A stretch of DNA of 23,139 nucleotides from JBKHBT01 sp046542255 (GCA_046542255.1 JBKHBT010000049.1:1-23139); one strand, 5' to 3'; counted from the first letter of the stretch, positions 1 through 6,928 are shown. The notes: generated from the letters alone by a model not told the origin. Translations and numbers: made by a program.

Positions 1-53
1 GTTAATGATATTAGCAGCAGGATTAGGGCTGCTAGGATTGGTATTTTTTTCAT
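1..53 (-). CDS. N-terminus of a secreted or membrane protein (partial, runs off left edge)
   Basis: The first 17 codons of a leftward gene are visible. The ATG lies at 53-51 and the peptide begins MKKIPILAALILLLISL. A short Lys-Lys N-region followed by an uninterrupted hydrophobic stretch is a classical signal peptide or first membrane segment. A purine-rich Shine-Dalgarno site (GAAAGG) lies about 6 nt upstream, which supports this start. No lipobox cysteine is seen before the window ends, and the mature protein is outside the window, so its function cannot be judged. The short hairpins at 83-149 lie in its upstream region. Confidence 0.55.
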   Translation of the reverse strand, partial: MKKIPILAALILLLISL

Positions 54-82
54 TTGCTTTCCTTTCGCTAATCTTCGCGGTA

Positions 83-111
83 GGGACAGGTTCATAACCT
101 GTCCTTTTTTT
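83..111 (+). repeat. Short palindrome with T-run (terminator-like repeat unit)
   Basis: A perfect 9-bp stem (GGACAGGTT / AACCTGTCC) at 84-92 and 96-104 encloses a 3-nt loop and is followed directly by seven Ts at 105-111. In the + direction this has the form of an intrinsic terminator, but no rightward gene ends just upstream. The arm is related to the palindrome at 129-149, so I read it mainly as a copy of a small dispersed palindromic repeat. Confidence 0.6.
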
Positions 112-128
112 CTATGGTTATTAGATTT

Positions 129-149
129 GGGCAGGTCGCGGACCTGCCC
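129..149. repeat. Short palindrome, diverged copy of the 83-111 unit
   Basis: A perfect 9-bp inverted repeat (GGGCAGGTC / GACCTGCCC) with a GCG loop. The arm shares the CAGGT core of the palindrome 40 bp to its left, so the two look like diverged copies of one family. There is no adjacent T-run. It is GC-rich in an otherwise AT-rich spacer. Confidence 0.6.
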
Positions 150-157
150 CTAGCTAA

Positions 158-273
158 GGACCCCTCAGTCAGCTTCGCTGACAGCTCCCTTATTAAGGGG
201 AGCGAAAAAACATCGCCTCGCCATATGCTCCCCTGTTTTAGGGGAGCTGTCGCCGGAGGCGACTGAGGGGTCC
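158..273. repeat. Composite four-hairpin repeat element bounded by a 13-bp inverted repeat (MITE/REP-like)
   Basis: The ends are a perfect 13-bp inverted repeat (GGACCCCTCAGTC at 158-170, complement at 261-273). Nested inside are four hairpins: GTCAGC/GCTGAC (168-182), a GCTCCC-type stem (184-203), GCTCCCCT/AGGGGAGC (227-247) and GTCGCC/GGCGAC (249-263). The symmetric design, high GC content and lack of coding capacity fit a non-autonomous mobile or REP-type element. From memory, similar CCCCTCAGTC-type palindromes occur in many gut and environmental genomes. Copy number in this genome cannot be judged from one copy. Confidence 0.65.
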
Positions 274-282
274 CCTTTTGCT

Positions 283-496
283 GGTAAATTTTTCACAAAA
301 TTCGTGTTTTTCCTTCCCGTTTTGTTTAATAATCCCTTCTATCTCGCAATTCAAAAAACTTCTTTTGGATTACGATAATATATATAGTGATTATTTTGGG
401 GATTGCAAGGAATTATTGGAGTTTACTTATTGTTAATGTATTGGGTATTACGAGGTTAGAACTGAGCTATATGTTCTTTTATGCATGAATAATTTC
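283..496. other. AT-rich spacer, no supported gene
   Basis: This lies between the composite repeat and the broken gene. A minus-strand stretch from about 380 down into the repeat reads without stops for roughly 38 codons and continues into the repeat element. It has no ATG and no ribosome site, so I do not call it a gene; it may be an extension of the repeat family or a second gene scrap. I see no RNA gene or operator. Confidence 0.4.
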
Positions 497-793
497 CTAT
501 TTTGGTATGCTGTATTTGCCGGTATTGAAGATATATCGTTTGACCGTTTTATCGCCATCAATTTCTTTCGTTAAGATAATGTAATGGACAGGTAATTTGG
601 TTGCTGTGTCGAATTCTACTAGGGCCTGTCGCCTTCGTCATGGCTGGTTAGGGTTATCTGGGATGCTATTCGTCTTCGGTAAAGATGAGATATCTTTCTC
701 CGCTATTTTCACAACATCTCCAACACAAGTTTTAGACACATTTTGGTCACAAACGCTTCTAACGAATATTATAAGATAAGCCAGAGTCCCTTG
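497..793 (-). pseudogene. Broken gene, unrecognised family (in-frame TGA or compensated frameshift)
   Basis: One minus-strand frame reads as plausible protein from about 793 to a TAG at 499-497, interrupted once by an in-frame TGA at 640-638. Before the TGA it contains KTCVGDVVKIAEKDISSLP and ends DNPNQP. After it come LVEFDTATKLPVHYIILTKE and KRYIFNTGKYSIPK. Around the TGA the neighbouring frame reads HDEGDRP, so the lesion may be a pair of compensating indels rather than a point nonsense mutation. No in-frame ATG is seen; a GTG at 739-737 could start it but lacks a ribosome site. TGA is an ordinary stop elsewhere in the window, so recoding is unlikely. I do not recognise the family. Codon composition and residue mix are protein-like, which is the main reason for calling a pseudogene. 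Confidence 0.45.
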
Positions 794-797
794 TCAA
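768..797 (-). promoter_or_regulatory. Consensus sigma70-type promoter, leftward
   Basis: The minus strand carries TTGACA (797-792), an 18-nt spacer and TATAAT (773-768). Both hexamers match the consensus perfectly. Predicted initiation is near 761. It lies 35 bp downstream of the 3' end of tRNA-Ser and would transcribe the broken gene at 497-793 and continue toward the repeats and the signal-peptide gene at the left edge. The -35 overlaps the upstream stop that bounds the broken frame, which is consistent with a gene start in this area. Confidence 0.65.
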
Positions 798-831
798 GTC
801 TATTTTTGCGATGATATTAAAAAGAAAAACA

Positions 832-916
832 CGGAGAGAGGGGGATTCGAACCCCCGGTACCTTGCGGTACAACGGTTTTCGAGACCGCCCCGTTCGGCC
901 GCTCCGGCATCTCTCC
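832..916 (-). tRNA. tRNA-Ser (anticodon CGA)
   Basis: The reverse complement folds as a class II tRNA. The acceptor stem GGAGAGA (916-910) pairs with TCTCTCC (839-833), with a G discriminator at 832. The T arm is GGGGG-TTCGAAT-CCCCC. The anticodon loop CTCGAAA places CGA at 882-880, which decodes UCG. The long variable arm (GTACC/GGTAC) is typical of serine tRNAs. The length is 85 nt and no CCA is encoded. The 3' flank is T-rich. Confidence 0.95.
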
Positions 917-923
917 GCCCATT

Positions 924-951
924 AAGATATAGGAAATATGCTTTTTGGCAA
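924..951 (-). promoter_or_regulatory. Candidate promoter of tRNA-Ser
   Basis: TTGCCA (951-946), a 16-nt spacer and TATCTT (929-924) are read on the minus strand, and the -10 ends 7 nt before the tRNA 5' end. The hexamers match the sigma70 consensus at 4 of 6 positions each. The placement between the lon terminator and the tRNA makes a dedicated promoter likely. Confidence 0.45.
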
Positions 952-973
952 GAAATAACTTATGAATATAACC

Positions 974-1005
974 AAAAAAAAAGCGGCCAGGAAAGCCGCT
1001 TTTTT
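974..1005 (-). terminator. Intrinsic terminator after lon
   Basis: A 7-bp core stem (AAGCGGC / GCCGCTT, 981-987 and 995-1001) with a 7-nt loop is flanked by A-runs on one side and T-runs on the other. Read on the minus strand it follows the lon stop codon by about 20 nt and ends in a run of nine Us. Because both flanks are homopolymeric it could act in both directions, but only lon needs it. Confidence 0.85.
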
Positions 1006-1025
1006 AGTCAATAAATGCTTCCTGT

Positions 1026-3626
1026 CTATTTGGCCTTGTCCTCGAGAACGATATCTAAAACCTCGCGCATCTTTTCAACCGGTATAAATTTGATCTCATC
1101 GAGAATCTGATCGGGAATCTCTTCGATATCTTTCTTATTCTCATTTGGAATTATGATATTCTTTATTCCCAATCTATGCGCAGCAAGTGCCTTTTCCTTA
1201 AGCCCACCAATAGGCTCGACATCACCACGTAATGTTATCTCGCCTGTCATGGCGTAATTGGGCCTCATTAGACGGCCAGTAAATAGGCTCGCCAAGGCCG
1301 AAGCAATCGTTATTCCCGCCGAAGGCCCATCCTTAGGTGTTGCACCTGCTGGTACGTGTATATGAATATCTTTCTCGGAAAAATCGATATCTATCTCAAG
1401 CTCACCAGATATTGACTTGATAAAAGATAATGCCGTCTGAGCAGACTCTTGCATAACCTTGCCAAGGCTACCTGTAAGCTTCAAATTGCCCCGTCCAGGC
1501 ATCATTTTGGCCTCGATGAGAAGAACATGTCCGCCAACCTGCGTCCATGCAAGACCGACAGAAACTCCAGGAACATCGATATCGGTTATATCTTCACTAA
1601 TATAACGGCGCGGCCCCAGGTATTGACTTACCTTATTCTTTGTTATTCGCTCATCTTCCATCTCTTGATTGACAATCTTGCGGGCAACTTTTCGACAAAC
1701 CGAAGATATGGTTCTTTCGAGATTTCTAAGTCCTGCTTCGCGTGTATAACCATCGATTATCTCATTTATTGCACCATCAGTAAAGCTAAGGCGCTCGAGC
1801 TCCAAATCAGCCTCATCCGGCATGAAAAATCTCTGCGATTCCATACCAAGCCGCAAATCAAATTCATTCAGCTTCGTGCGAATCTCATCGATTACATCCG
1901 AATCATTCGATTCAATCTTAAGAAGATACGCTTCTGACTTGTCAACTAAATCGCTCAATTTTTTGATATTTGCTTCTTTAAATAGCTCTTGGGCCTTCTT
2001 AGTAAAATCAAATTCGCTGATCTTTTTATCGAGCAGATCTCGTTTCTCTTTGAATTTGTCGCTATATGCAAGCCCATTATTAGCAAGTTGCTTCGGAATC
2101 AGGTATTTCTTGGCAATATTTAGCTTATCATATCTTGTATAGCCCGGAATTCGTATCATTTCCATTCTATCAAGTAGAACCCTTGGTATTGGATCGAGAT
2201 AATTCGCAGTCGCGATAAACATGACATTAGACAAATCATATGTAACCTCGAGATAATGATCCTGAAATGCAAAATTCTGCTCTGGATCGAGAACCTCGAG
2301 AAGCGCACTTGCCGGATCGCCGCGGAAATCCTGCCCTATTTTATCCACTTCATCGAGCATAAAAACAGGATTCGATGTGCCACAACTTTTGATTCCCTGA
2401 ATAATGCGACCAGGCAATGCGCCAACATATGTCCTTCTGTGGCCGCGGATTTCGGCTTCGTCTTTCATACCGCCAAGGCTCATTCGATAGAACTTGCGGC
2501 CCATGCTGCGCGCAATCGATTTTCCAAGCGAAGTCTTTCCGACTCCGGGAGGGCCTATAAAAAGAATAATTGGACTTCGGACTAGTGGATTTAATTCCAA
2601 TACAGCAAGAAATTCAAGAATCCGCTCCTTGGCCTCCTTGAGATCATAATGGTCTTCTTCGAGAATGCGTTCTGCCTCTTTAAGCTCGATTTCATCATGA
2701 GATTTAAGTGTCCATGGCAATTCGATGAGCCAATCGAGATAAGTTCTAGTTACAGAATATTCACTGGATGCAGGATTCATCTTCGAAAGCCTATCCAATT
2801 GTTTCATAGCAGCTTGTTCTGCTTCTTCAGGCATATCAGCATCTTCGATTCTCTCTAAAAGGTCTTCTACTTCTTTGTTCTCGTCCTCCATGCCAAGCTC
2901 CTTTTGAATTGTCTTGAGCTGTTGGCGAAGATAATATTCTTTCTGTGACTTTTCGATTTCTGAAGATGTCTCTTCTTTTATCGATTTGGTCAATTTTACA
3001 ACTTCGACCTCCTGTCGTAGAATATCAGAAAGATTTCTTAGGCGATTTTCGACAGATAATTCACTTAAAAATTCCTGTTTCTTCTGATTAGGAAGTTTCA
3101 TATTCGAAACTATCATATCCGATAGCCTGGCACCCTCGAAAATACTAGAAATAGCCACATTCAAATCTTCAGCTTTTGCGCCACTTAGCTGATTTAATTC
3201 GGTAAATTGCTCTTTGCACATTCTCATAAGAGCTTCTTCTTTTGCCGGGTCGCCATGTTTATCTTCCAGGGTTTCTACCTGAGCTGTAAAATAAGGATCG
3301 GCTCCAATAAATTCTTTGATCTTGATCCTCTGCAATGACTGGCAAAGGAATCTAAGTGATCCATCGGGAAAACGAAGCAGCTTCAATATTACGGCATCTG
3401 TACCAATCAAAAAAATATCGTCTTTTCCTGCCTCATTAACATTGGAATTCTTCAATGAAAAAAGCCCGATATGCTTATCAGATGCGAGTGCATCATCGAC
3501 AAGCCTTATCGAATCTTCATTTTTCAGAACCAAAGGCAATAGAAGGCCGGGAAAAGCAATCACATCTTTGAGTGGTAAAATAGGTAATGTCAGAATACCC
3601 TTTTTCTCGGTTTTTGATTTAGCCAT
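1026..3626 (-). CDS. lon: ATP-dependent protease La (Lon), with an internal insertion
   Basis: This is the cytoplasmic AAA+ serine protease that degrades misfolded and regulatory proteins. The order is LON N-terminal domain (about 12-210), coiled coil (about 215-290), AAA+ module with Walker A GPPGVGKTS (358-366) and Walker B VFMLDEVDK (421-429), and the C-terminal protease with catalytic Ser769 in KDGPSAG and Lys812 in GLKEKALAAHR. The Ser-Lys spacing of 43 matches E. coli Lon. At 866 residues it is longer than most bacterial Lon proteins (about 770-820). The excess is a charged, predicted helical insertion of about 85 residues (about 521-605) between QLANNGL and the helix starting FTDGAINEI in the AAA+ alpha subdomain. 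The start is supported by GGAG about 10 nt upstream. It is the last gene of the leftward cluster, 23 nt after hsp20, and ends at a strong terminator. Co-transcription with hsp20 suggests a joint protein-quality role. Confidence 0.97.
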   Translation of the reverse strand: MAKSKTEKKGILTLPILPLKDVIAFPGLLLPLVLKNEDSIRLVDDALASDKHIGLFSLKNSNVNEAGKDDIFLIGTDAVILKLLRFPDGSLRFLCQSLQRIKIKEFIGADPYFTAQVETLEDKHGDPAKEEALMRMCKEQFTELNQLSGAKAEDLNVAISSIFEGARLSDMIVSNMKLPNQKKQEFLSELSVENRLRNLSDILRQEVEVVKLTKSIKEETSSEIEKSQKEYYLRQQLKTIQKELGMEDENKEVEDLLERIEDADMPEEAEQAAMKQLDRLSKMNPASSEYSVTRTYLDWLIELPWTLKSHDEIELKEAERILEEDHYDLKEAKERILEFLAVLELNPLVRSPIILFIGPPGVGKTSLGKSIARSMGRKFYRMSLGGMKDEAEIRGHRRTYVGALPGRIIQGIKSCGTSNPVFMLDEVDKIGQDFRGDPASALLEVLDPEQNFAFQDHYLEVTYDLSNVMFIATANYLDPIPRVLLDRMEMIRIPGYTRYDKLNIAKKYLIPKQLANNGLAYSDKFKEKRDLLDKKISEFDFTKKAQELFKEANIKKLSDLVDKSEAYLLKIESNDSDVIDEIRTKLNEFDLRLGMESQRFFMPDEADLELERLSFTDGAINEIIDGYTREAGLRNLERTISSVCRKVARKIVNQEMEDERITKNKVSQYLGPRRYISEDITDIDVPGVSVGLAWTQVGGHVLLIEAKMMPGRGNLKLTGSLGKVMQESAQTALSFIKSISGELEIDIDFSEKDIHIHVPAGATPKDGPSAGITIASALASLFTGRLMRPNYAMTGEITLRGDVEPIGGLKEKALAAHRLGIKNIIIPNENKKDIEEIPDQILDEIKFIPVEKMREVLDIVLEDKAK

Positions 3627-3649
3627 ATTAATAAAACTCCATTTAATTC

Positions 3650-4078
3650 TTATTCTACTTTTATATTTATATTATCTGCCTTCTCGACTTCTATCTTAAG
3701 AAATCCATTATTATAGTTGGCAATAATTCTTCCACCAATAAAAGGTTTTGGCAAATTTATATTTCTCTCGAAAGCCCCAAAATTGATTTCCATATTTAGA
3801 TAGGTAGCACGCTCGCTACATGTAATCTCAGAACGCTCGCCCTGGATACGCAGAAGGGAACCCTCAGAAACAATCGAAATTTCATCTCTATCGATGCCCG
3901 AGATCTCAGATATTATAACTAATTTATCATCCGTGTGGTAAACATCGGTAGGAGGATGCCATTTGCTTATCATTTTGTGTAATGCACCTGTATTTAGATG
4001 TGAAAAACTAGCAAAGACTCTTAGATGCTCATCATGAACTTTCTTCTTCTCTCTGAACAATATCATTTTCTTTGCCAT
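3650..4078 (-). CDS. Small heat-shock protein, Hsp20/alpha-crystallin family
   Basis: This is an ATP-independent chaperone that holds unfolding proteins in large oligomers. The 142-residue product has a basic N-terminal arm, an alpha-crystallin domain beginning near WHPPTDVYHTDDKLVI, the diagnostic ANYNNGFLKIEVEK strand near the end, and a short tail with an I-x-I-like motif (INIKV) that in this family docks neighbouring dimers. Two in-frame ATGs exist. The one at 4084 overlaps the pnp stop as ATGA, but the AAAGG site at 4090-4086 lies 7 nt before the second ATG (4078) and almost touches the first, so I chose 4078. It sits between pnp and lon in one transcript. No HrcA-type CIRCE repeat or other heat-shock operator is visible near it. 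Confidence 0.93.
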   Translation of the reverse strand: MAKKMILFREKKKVHDEHLRVFASFSHLNTGALHKMISKWHPPTDVYHTDDKLVIISEISGIDRDEISIVSEGSLLRIQGERSEITCSERATYLNMEINFGAFERNINLPKPFIGGRIIANYNNGFLKIEVEKADNINIKVE

Positions 4079-4080
4079 AA

Positions 4081-4917
4081 TCATTCCTTTTTGAATTTTG
4101 GATTCATGAAAATTTCGCTGATCAAATTTGATAGCTTTTCATCTGCTTGATTAGCAATGCCCAGTATCTTCTCGAGTGTTGCGACTTCGAGATTGTCAGG
4201 CAAGCACATATCAGTAACAATAGAAAATCCCATTACTTCCAGGCTGCTATGAACTGCCACAATAACCTCGGGGACAGTTGACATTCCAACTGCATCTGCG
4301 CCAATTTTTCTTAAAAATCGATATTCGGCAGGTGTTTCAAGGTTTGGGCCCATAAGGCCGAGATAGACGCCTTTTTCTAAGGGCTGGCCTGTTTCCAAAG
4401 CAACATCGCGGGCTAATTGCTGAAGCCTTGGGGTATATGCCTTCGACATATCAGGAAATCGCACGCCCAGCTCGGGATCATTAATACCCCTTAAGGGACT
4501 ATCGCCCATAAAATTGATATGGTCGGTGATAAGCATAATATCTCCGGCCTCAAATAATGGATTTAGTCCGCCACATGCATTAGACACCAAAAGCACCTCG
4601 GCACCGAGAGCTTTTATAAGACGGACTGGATAGGTAATCGTTGGCATACTATAGCCTTCATAATAATGGAATCTTCCAGACATTGCGACAATAGGAACTC
4701 CCTCTAATTCCCCCAATATCATCTCGCCTTTATGTGATTCTACAGTCGATTTGGCAAAATGCGGTATCTCTTCATAAGGTATTTTAATATCTATGTCTAT
4801 CTTGTCGACTAATTTGCCCATTCCTGTCCCAAGTATAATACCGGCATAAGGCTCGCCATCCCAAAGCTTTTTGATATGCCCTACACTGTCTTCCAATTTA
4901 ATCCTAATATCAAGCAT
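4081..4917 (-). CDS. punA: Purine-nucleoside phosphorylase, trimeric (PNP-I / MTAP) family
   Basis: It cleaves purine (deoxy)nucleosides with phosphate to the free base and (deoxy)ribose-1-phosphate in cytoplasmic salvage. The 278 residues match the family in length and motifs: phosphate-binding GTGMG (30-34), GRFHYYEGY (81-89), SNACGGLNP (112-120), ITDHINFMGDSPLRG (130-144), the purine-binding Glu in NLETPAEY (192-199) and GMSTVPEV (211-218). At the position of human PNP Asn243 it has Asp236 (SIVTDMC). MTAP also has Asp here, and this residue influences 6-oxo versus 6-amino purine preference, so the substrate range is open. A strong GGAGG site precedes the ATG by 4 nt. It follows divIVA by 16 nt, and its stop overlaps the upstream of two possible hsp20 starts. 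Family assignment is firm; the exact substrate is not. Confidence 0.93.
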   Translation of the reverse strand: MLDIRIKLEDSVGHIKKLWDGEPYAGIILGTGMGKLVDKIDIDIKIPYEEIPHFAKSTVESHKGEMILGELEGVPIVAMSGRFHYYEGYSMPTITYPVRLIKALGAEVLLVSNACGGLNPLFEAGDIMLITDHINFMGDSPLRGINDPELGVRFPDMSKAYTPRLQQLARDVALETGQPLEKGVYLGLMGPNLETPAEYRFLRKIGADAVGMSTVPEVIVAVHSSLEVMGFSIVTDMCLPDNLEVATLEKILGIANQADEKLSNLISEIFMNPKFKKE

Positions 4918-4933
4918 CTGTCCTCCAATTAAT

Positions 4934-5497
4934 CTATTTTCTTTTTATAAATTTGCTATTTTGTGCCCATTTCCATTCTTCAACAGGCTCTTTGACCATT
5001 ACATCTGAGGAAATATTATCGATTTCTTCACGGGTCTTTCTTGCATCGATGCTATTTTCGAATTCTTCGATCTTACGCATAGTATCATTTAACATCAAAC
5101 CGAAACGTCTTTTATAGTTATCTGATAGAGAATTTAATTTGTTTAACTTTAATCGAGCGCGATTGAATTCTTCTTGATATCTCTGAAGGATTTCTTCAGC
5201 TCTTTCTTTGGCATTCTCCAGGATTATATTAGCCTGATTTTGGGAATCATCGATAATTTTCCTGCCCTTTTCACGAGCCAGCTCGAGAGTTTCTTTAACG
5301 GCCGATGTCTGCTGCTCATAATTCTCGATTCTCTCTATAGTATGTTCTTTTTCTGCTTTAAGGTTATCTATCTCGCGCCTAAGCTCATCGATACTCTTTG
5401 CCAATTCTTCAACAAAAAAATCAACCTCGGTGATCTTGTAGCCAAAAAGCGATTTCTTAAATGTTTGTGACCGTATATCTCTCGGTGAAAGTGGCAT
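4934..5497 (-). CDS. DivIVA-domain coiled-coil protein
   Basis: The N-terminus (LSPRDIRSQTFKKSLFGY, then KITEVDFFVEEL) matches the conserved DivIVA/GpsB membrane-binding segment, where a Phe and basic residues insert into curved membrane. It is followed by about 130 residues of heptad-like Glu/Lys-rich coiled coil (roughly 25-160) and a short tail of no clear fold. DivIVA proteins are polar or septal scaffolds. They are best known in Firmicutes and Actinobacteria, but short DivIVA-domain proteins occur in many other phyla, where their role is mostly unknown. There is no Shine-Dalgarno site before the ATG; instead a good promoter ends 6 nt upstream, so the mRNA may be leaderless. It heads the divIVA-pnp-hsp20-lon group. 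Confidence 0.88.
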   Translation of the reverse strand: MPLSPRDIRSQTFKKSLFGYKITEVDFFVEELAKSIDELRREIDNLKAEKEHTIERIENYEQQTSAVKETLELAREKGRKIIDDSQNQANIILENAKERAEEILQRYQEEFNRARLKLNKLNSLSDNYKRRFGLMLNDTMRKIEEFENSIDARKTREEIDNISSDVMVKEPVEEWKWAQNSKFIKRK

Positions 5498-5503
5498 AAT
5501 ATT

Positions 5504-5532
5504 AATATATAATTAACATTCGTTATGGTCAA
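5504..5532 (-). promoter_or_regulatory. Promoter of divIVA-pnp-hsp20-lon, apparently leaderless
   Basis: TTGACC (5532-5527), a 17-nt spacer and TATATT (5509-5504) are read on the minus strand, each matching the sigma70 consensus at 5 of 6 positions. The -10 is only 6 nt from the divIVA ATG, so the predicted start site falls at or next to the A of the ATG. Confidence 0.6.
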
Positions 5533-5586
5533 GCATAATAAGTGATTTATATAATATAGCTCTTTACTTCTAAGGCTTTGTGAAAG

Positions 5587-6921
5587 CTAAATAATAGTTC
5601 CCAATATTTTGTATTCAAAAGTTCGAAGGATAAGTCCATCGACTATATCTCCAGGCTCTGCTTTGCCCTGAAGCTTAACTTCTCTATCGATTTCTGGAGC
5701 ATCATATAGAGTTCTACCAAGGTAAAATCCATCGCGTACTGTCTCGCTGTCGATTATTACCTTAATGACATTACCGATTAGTTTTTTATTATTTTCATAG
5801 TAATTCTCGACCTGGAGAAATTCCAAAATCTCCTTATGCTCTCTTGCTTTATCATAGTCAAAATTCTCAGATATTTTTCCTGCAATTGTATTTTCCTGCG
5901 GAGAATAAGAAAAAGCGCCCAGATGCAAGAATTGATTTGATTCGACCAATTCGACCAATTTTTGGAAATCGGCTTCTGTCTCACCTGGATAACCTGTAAG
6001 CAAAGTGGTTCTGAGAGCAATACCGGGGATTTGAGATTTCAATGACTCTATCACCGACTCGATTTGAGAAAAGGTCGTATTCCGGTTCATTGCCTTTAGC
6101 ATTCGGTCGGAGACATGTTGAACTGGCATATCCAGATATTTTATGACTCTCTCTAGCTTTATTGCATCGATTAAATCCTGTTCGATTTTTGATGGATTTG
6201 TGTACATAAGCCGAATATAGAAATCGCCAGAAATTCGATTTAAGTCTGCAATCAGGTCAGCAAGTTTGTAATGATCACCATATAGGTCTTTGCCGTAATC
6301 GGTTGTGTCCTGAGCAATTAATATTAACTCTTTGAAACCATTTTGAACCAGGCCGGTGGCCTGATGTAGAATCATATTTCTCGGCAATGACCTGTATTTT
6401 CCTCTTATTTGAGGTATTGTGCAGTAGCTACAATGATTATCACAACCTTCGGCTATTTTGATATATGCATATGGGTAAGTATCAGGAATTTGTATGCTTG
6501 AATCCTTATACCAATAATCATAGTCGCCACCAGTCTGCGTAATCCTTTCATTTCTATTGCTTAATATTTTATCTATCCTATCAGTCGCCTGAAGCAAATT
6601 ACGATTTCCAATCACTGCATCCACCTCCGGTATTTCATCGAGTAATTCTTGCCCAAATTGCTCTGCCATACATCCTGCGAGTACAAGCTTGATATCATTG
6701 TTCTTCGCATTTGCAAATTCCAAAACAGCTTCTATCGATTCTTCTTTAGCATCATCGATAAATGAACATGTATTAACTATAATGATATCTGCATTTCGAA
6801 AGTCATCGGCCTTTTCATAACCTTTTTCTATTAGAGAATAAGCAATGAAATCTGAATCGACTTCATTCTTTGGACAACCCATTGTTTGTATGAAAAACTT
6901 TTTTATTTTCACATCATCCAT
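5587..6921 (-). CDS. rimO: Ribosomal protein uS12 methylthiotransferase RimO
   Basis: This radical-SAM enzyme adds a methylthio group to the conserved aspartate of ribosomal protein S12 (D88 in E. coli). Numbered from the ATG at 6921 (444 residues), the N-terminal domain holds the first Fe-S cluster cysteines C16 (QTMGCPKN), C52 (NTCSF) and C84 (AGCMAE). The radical-SAM motif CDNHCSYC supplies C160, C164 and C167, and a TRAM-type domain forms the last 60-70 residues. GCPKN and YCTIPQIRGKYRSLP favour RimO over its tRNA-modifying relative MiaB. The frame can be extended to a TTG at 6930, but the ATG fits family alignments and promoter spacing better. It lies 97 nt after lepA and 89 nt before divIVA, with a promoter on each side, so it may be transcribed alone as well as with its neighbours. 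Confidence 0.95.
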   Translation of the reverse strand: MDDVKIKKFFIQTMGCPKNEVDSDFIAYSLIEKGYEKADDFRNADIIIVNTCSFIDDAKEESIEAVLEFANAKNNDIKLVLAGCMAEQFGQELLDEIPEVDAVIGNRNLLQATDRIDKILSNRNERITQTGGDYDYWYKDSSIQIPDTYPYAYIKIAEGCDNHCSYCTIPQIRGKYRSLPRNMILHQATGLVQNGFKELILIAQDTTDYGKDLYGDHYKLADLIADLNRISGDFYIRLMYTNPSKIEQDLIDAIKLERVIKYLDMPVQHVSDRMLKAMNRNTTFSQIESVIESLKSQIPGIALRTTLLTGYPGETEADFQKLVELVESNQFLHLGAFSYSPQENTIAGKISENFDYDKAREHKEILEFLQVENYYENNKKLIGNVIKVIIDSETVRDGFYLGRTLYDAPEIDREVKLQGKAEPGDIVDGLILRTFEYKILGTII

Positions 6922-6928
6922 AGCATCC

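Noticed and set aside
638..640. TGA in the broken gene as selenocysteine or a reassigned codon
   Set aside because: Its context (DNPNQP-TGA-RRR) has no redox Cys motif, no convincing SECIS hairpin follows, and TGA is used as a normal stop by pnp and the ABC permease gene in this window.
497..760. Known structural RNA (RNase P, tmRNA, 6S, SRP RNA) downstream of the perfect promoter
   Set aside because: I looked for their conserved cores and found none; the stretch reads better as degraded protein.
597..779. Plus-strand 60-codon frame
   Set aside because: It is antisense to a more protein-like, though broken, minus-strand frame and has no ribosome site.
811..1014. Plus-strand frame containing RREGDSNPRYL
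   Set aside because: This is the well-known spurious translation across a tRNA 3' half; the region is tRNA-Ser on the opposite strand.
1449..3699. Several plus-strand frames of 69-162 codons opposite lon
   Set aside because: They are shadows of the lon reading frame, with no ribosome sites or recognisable domains.
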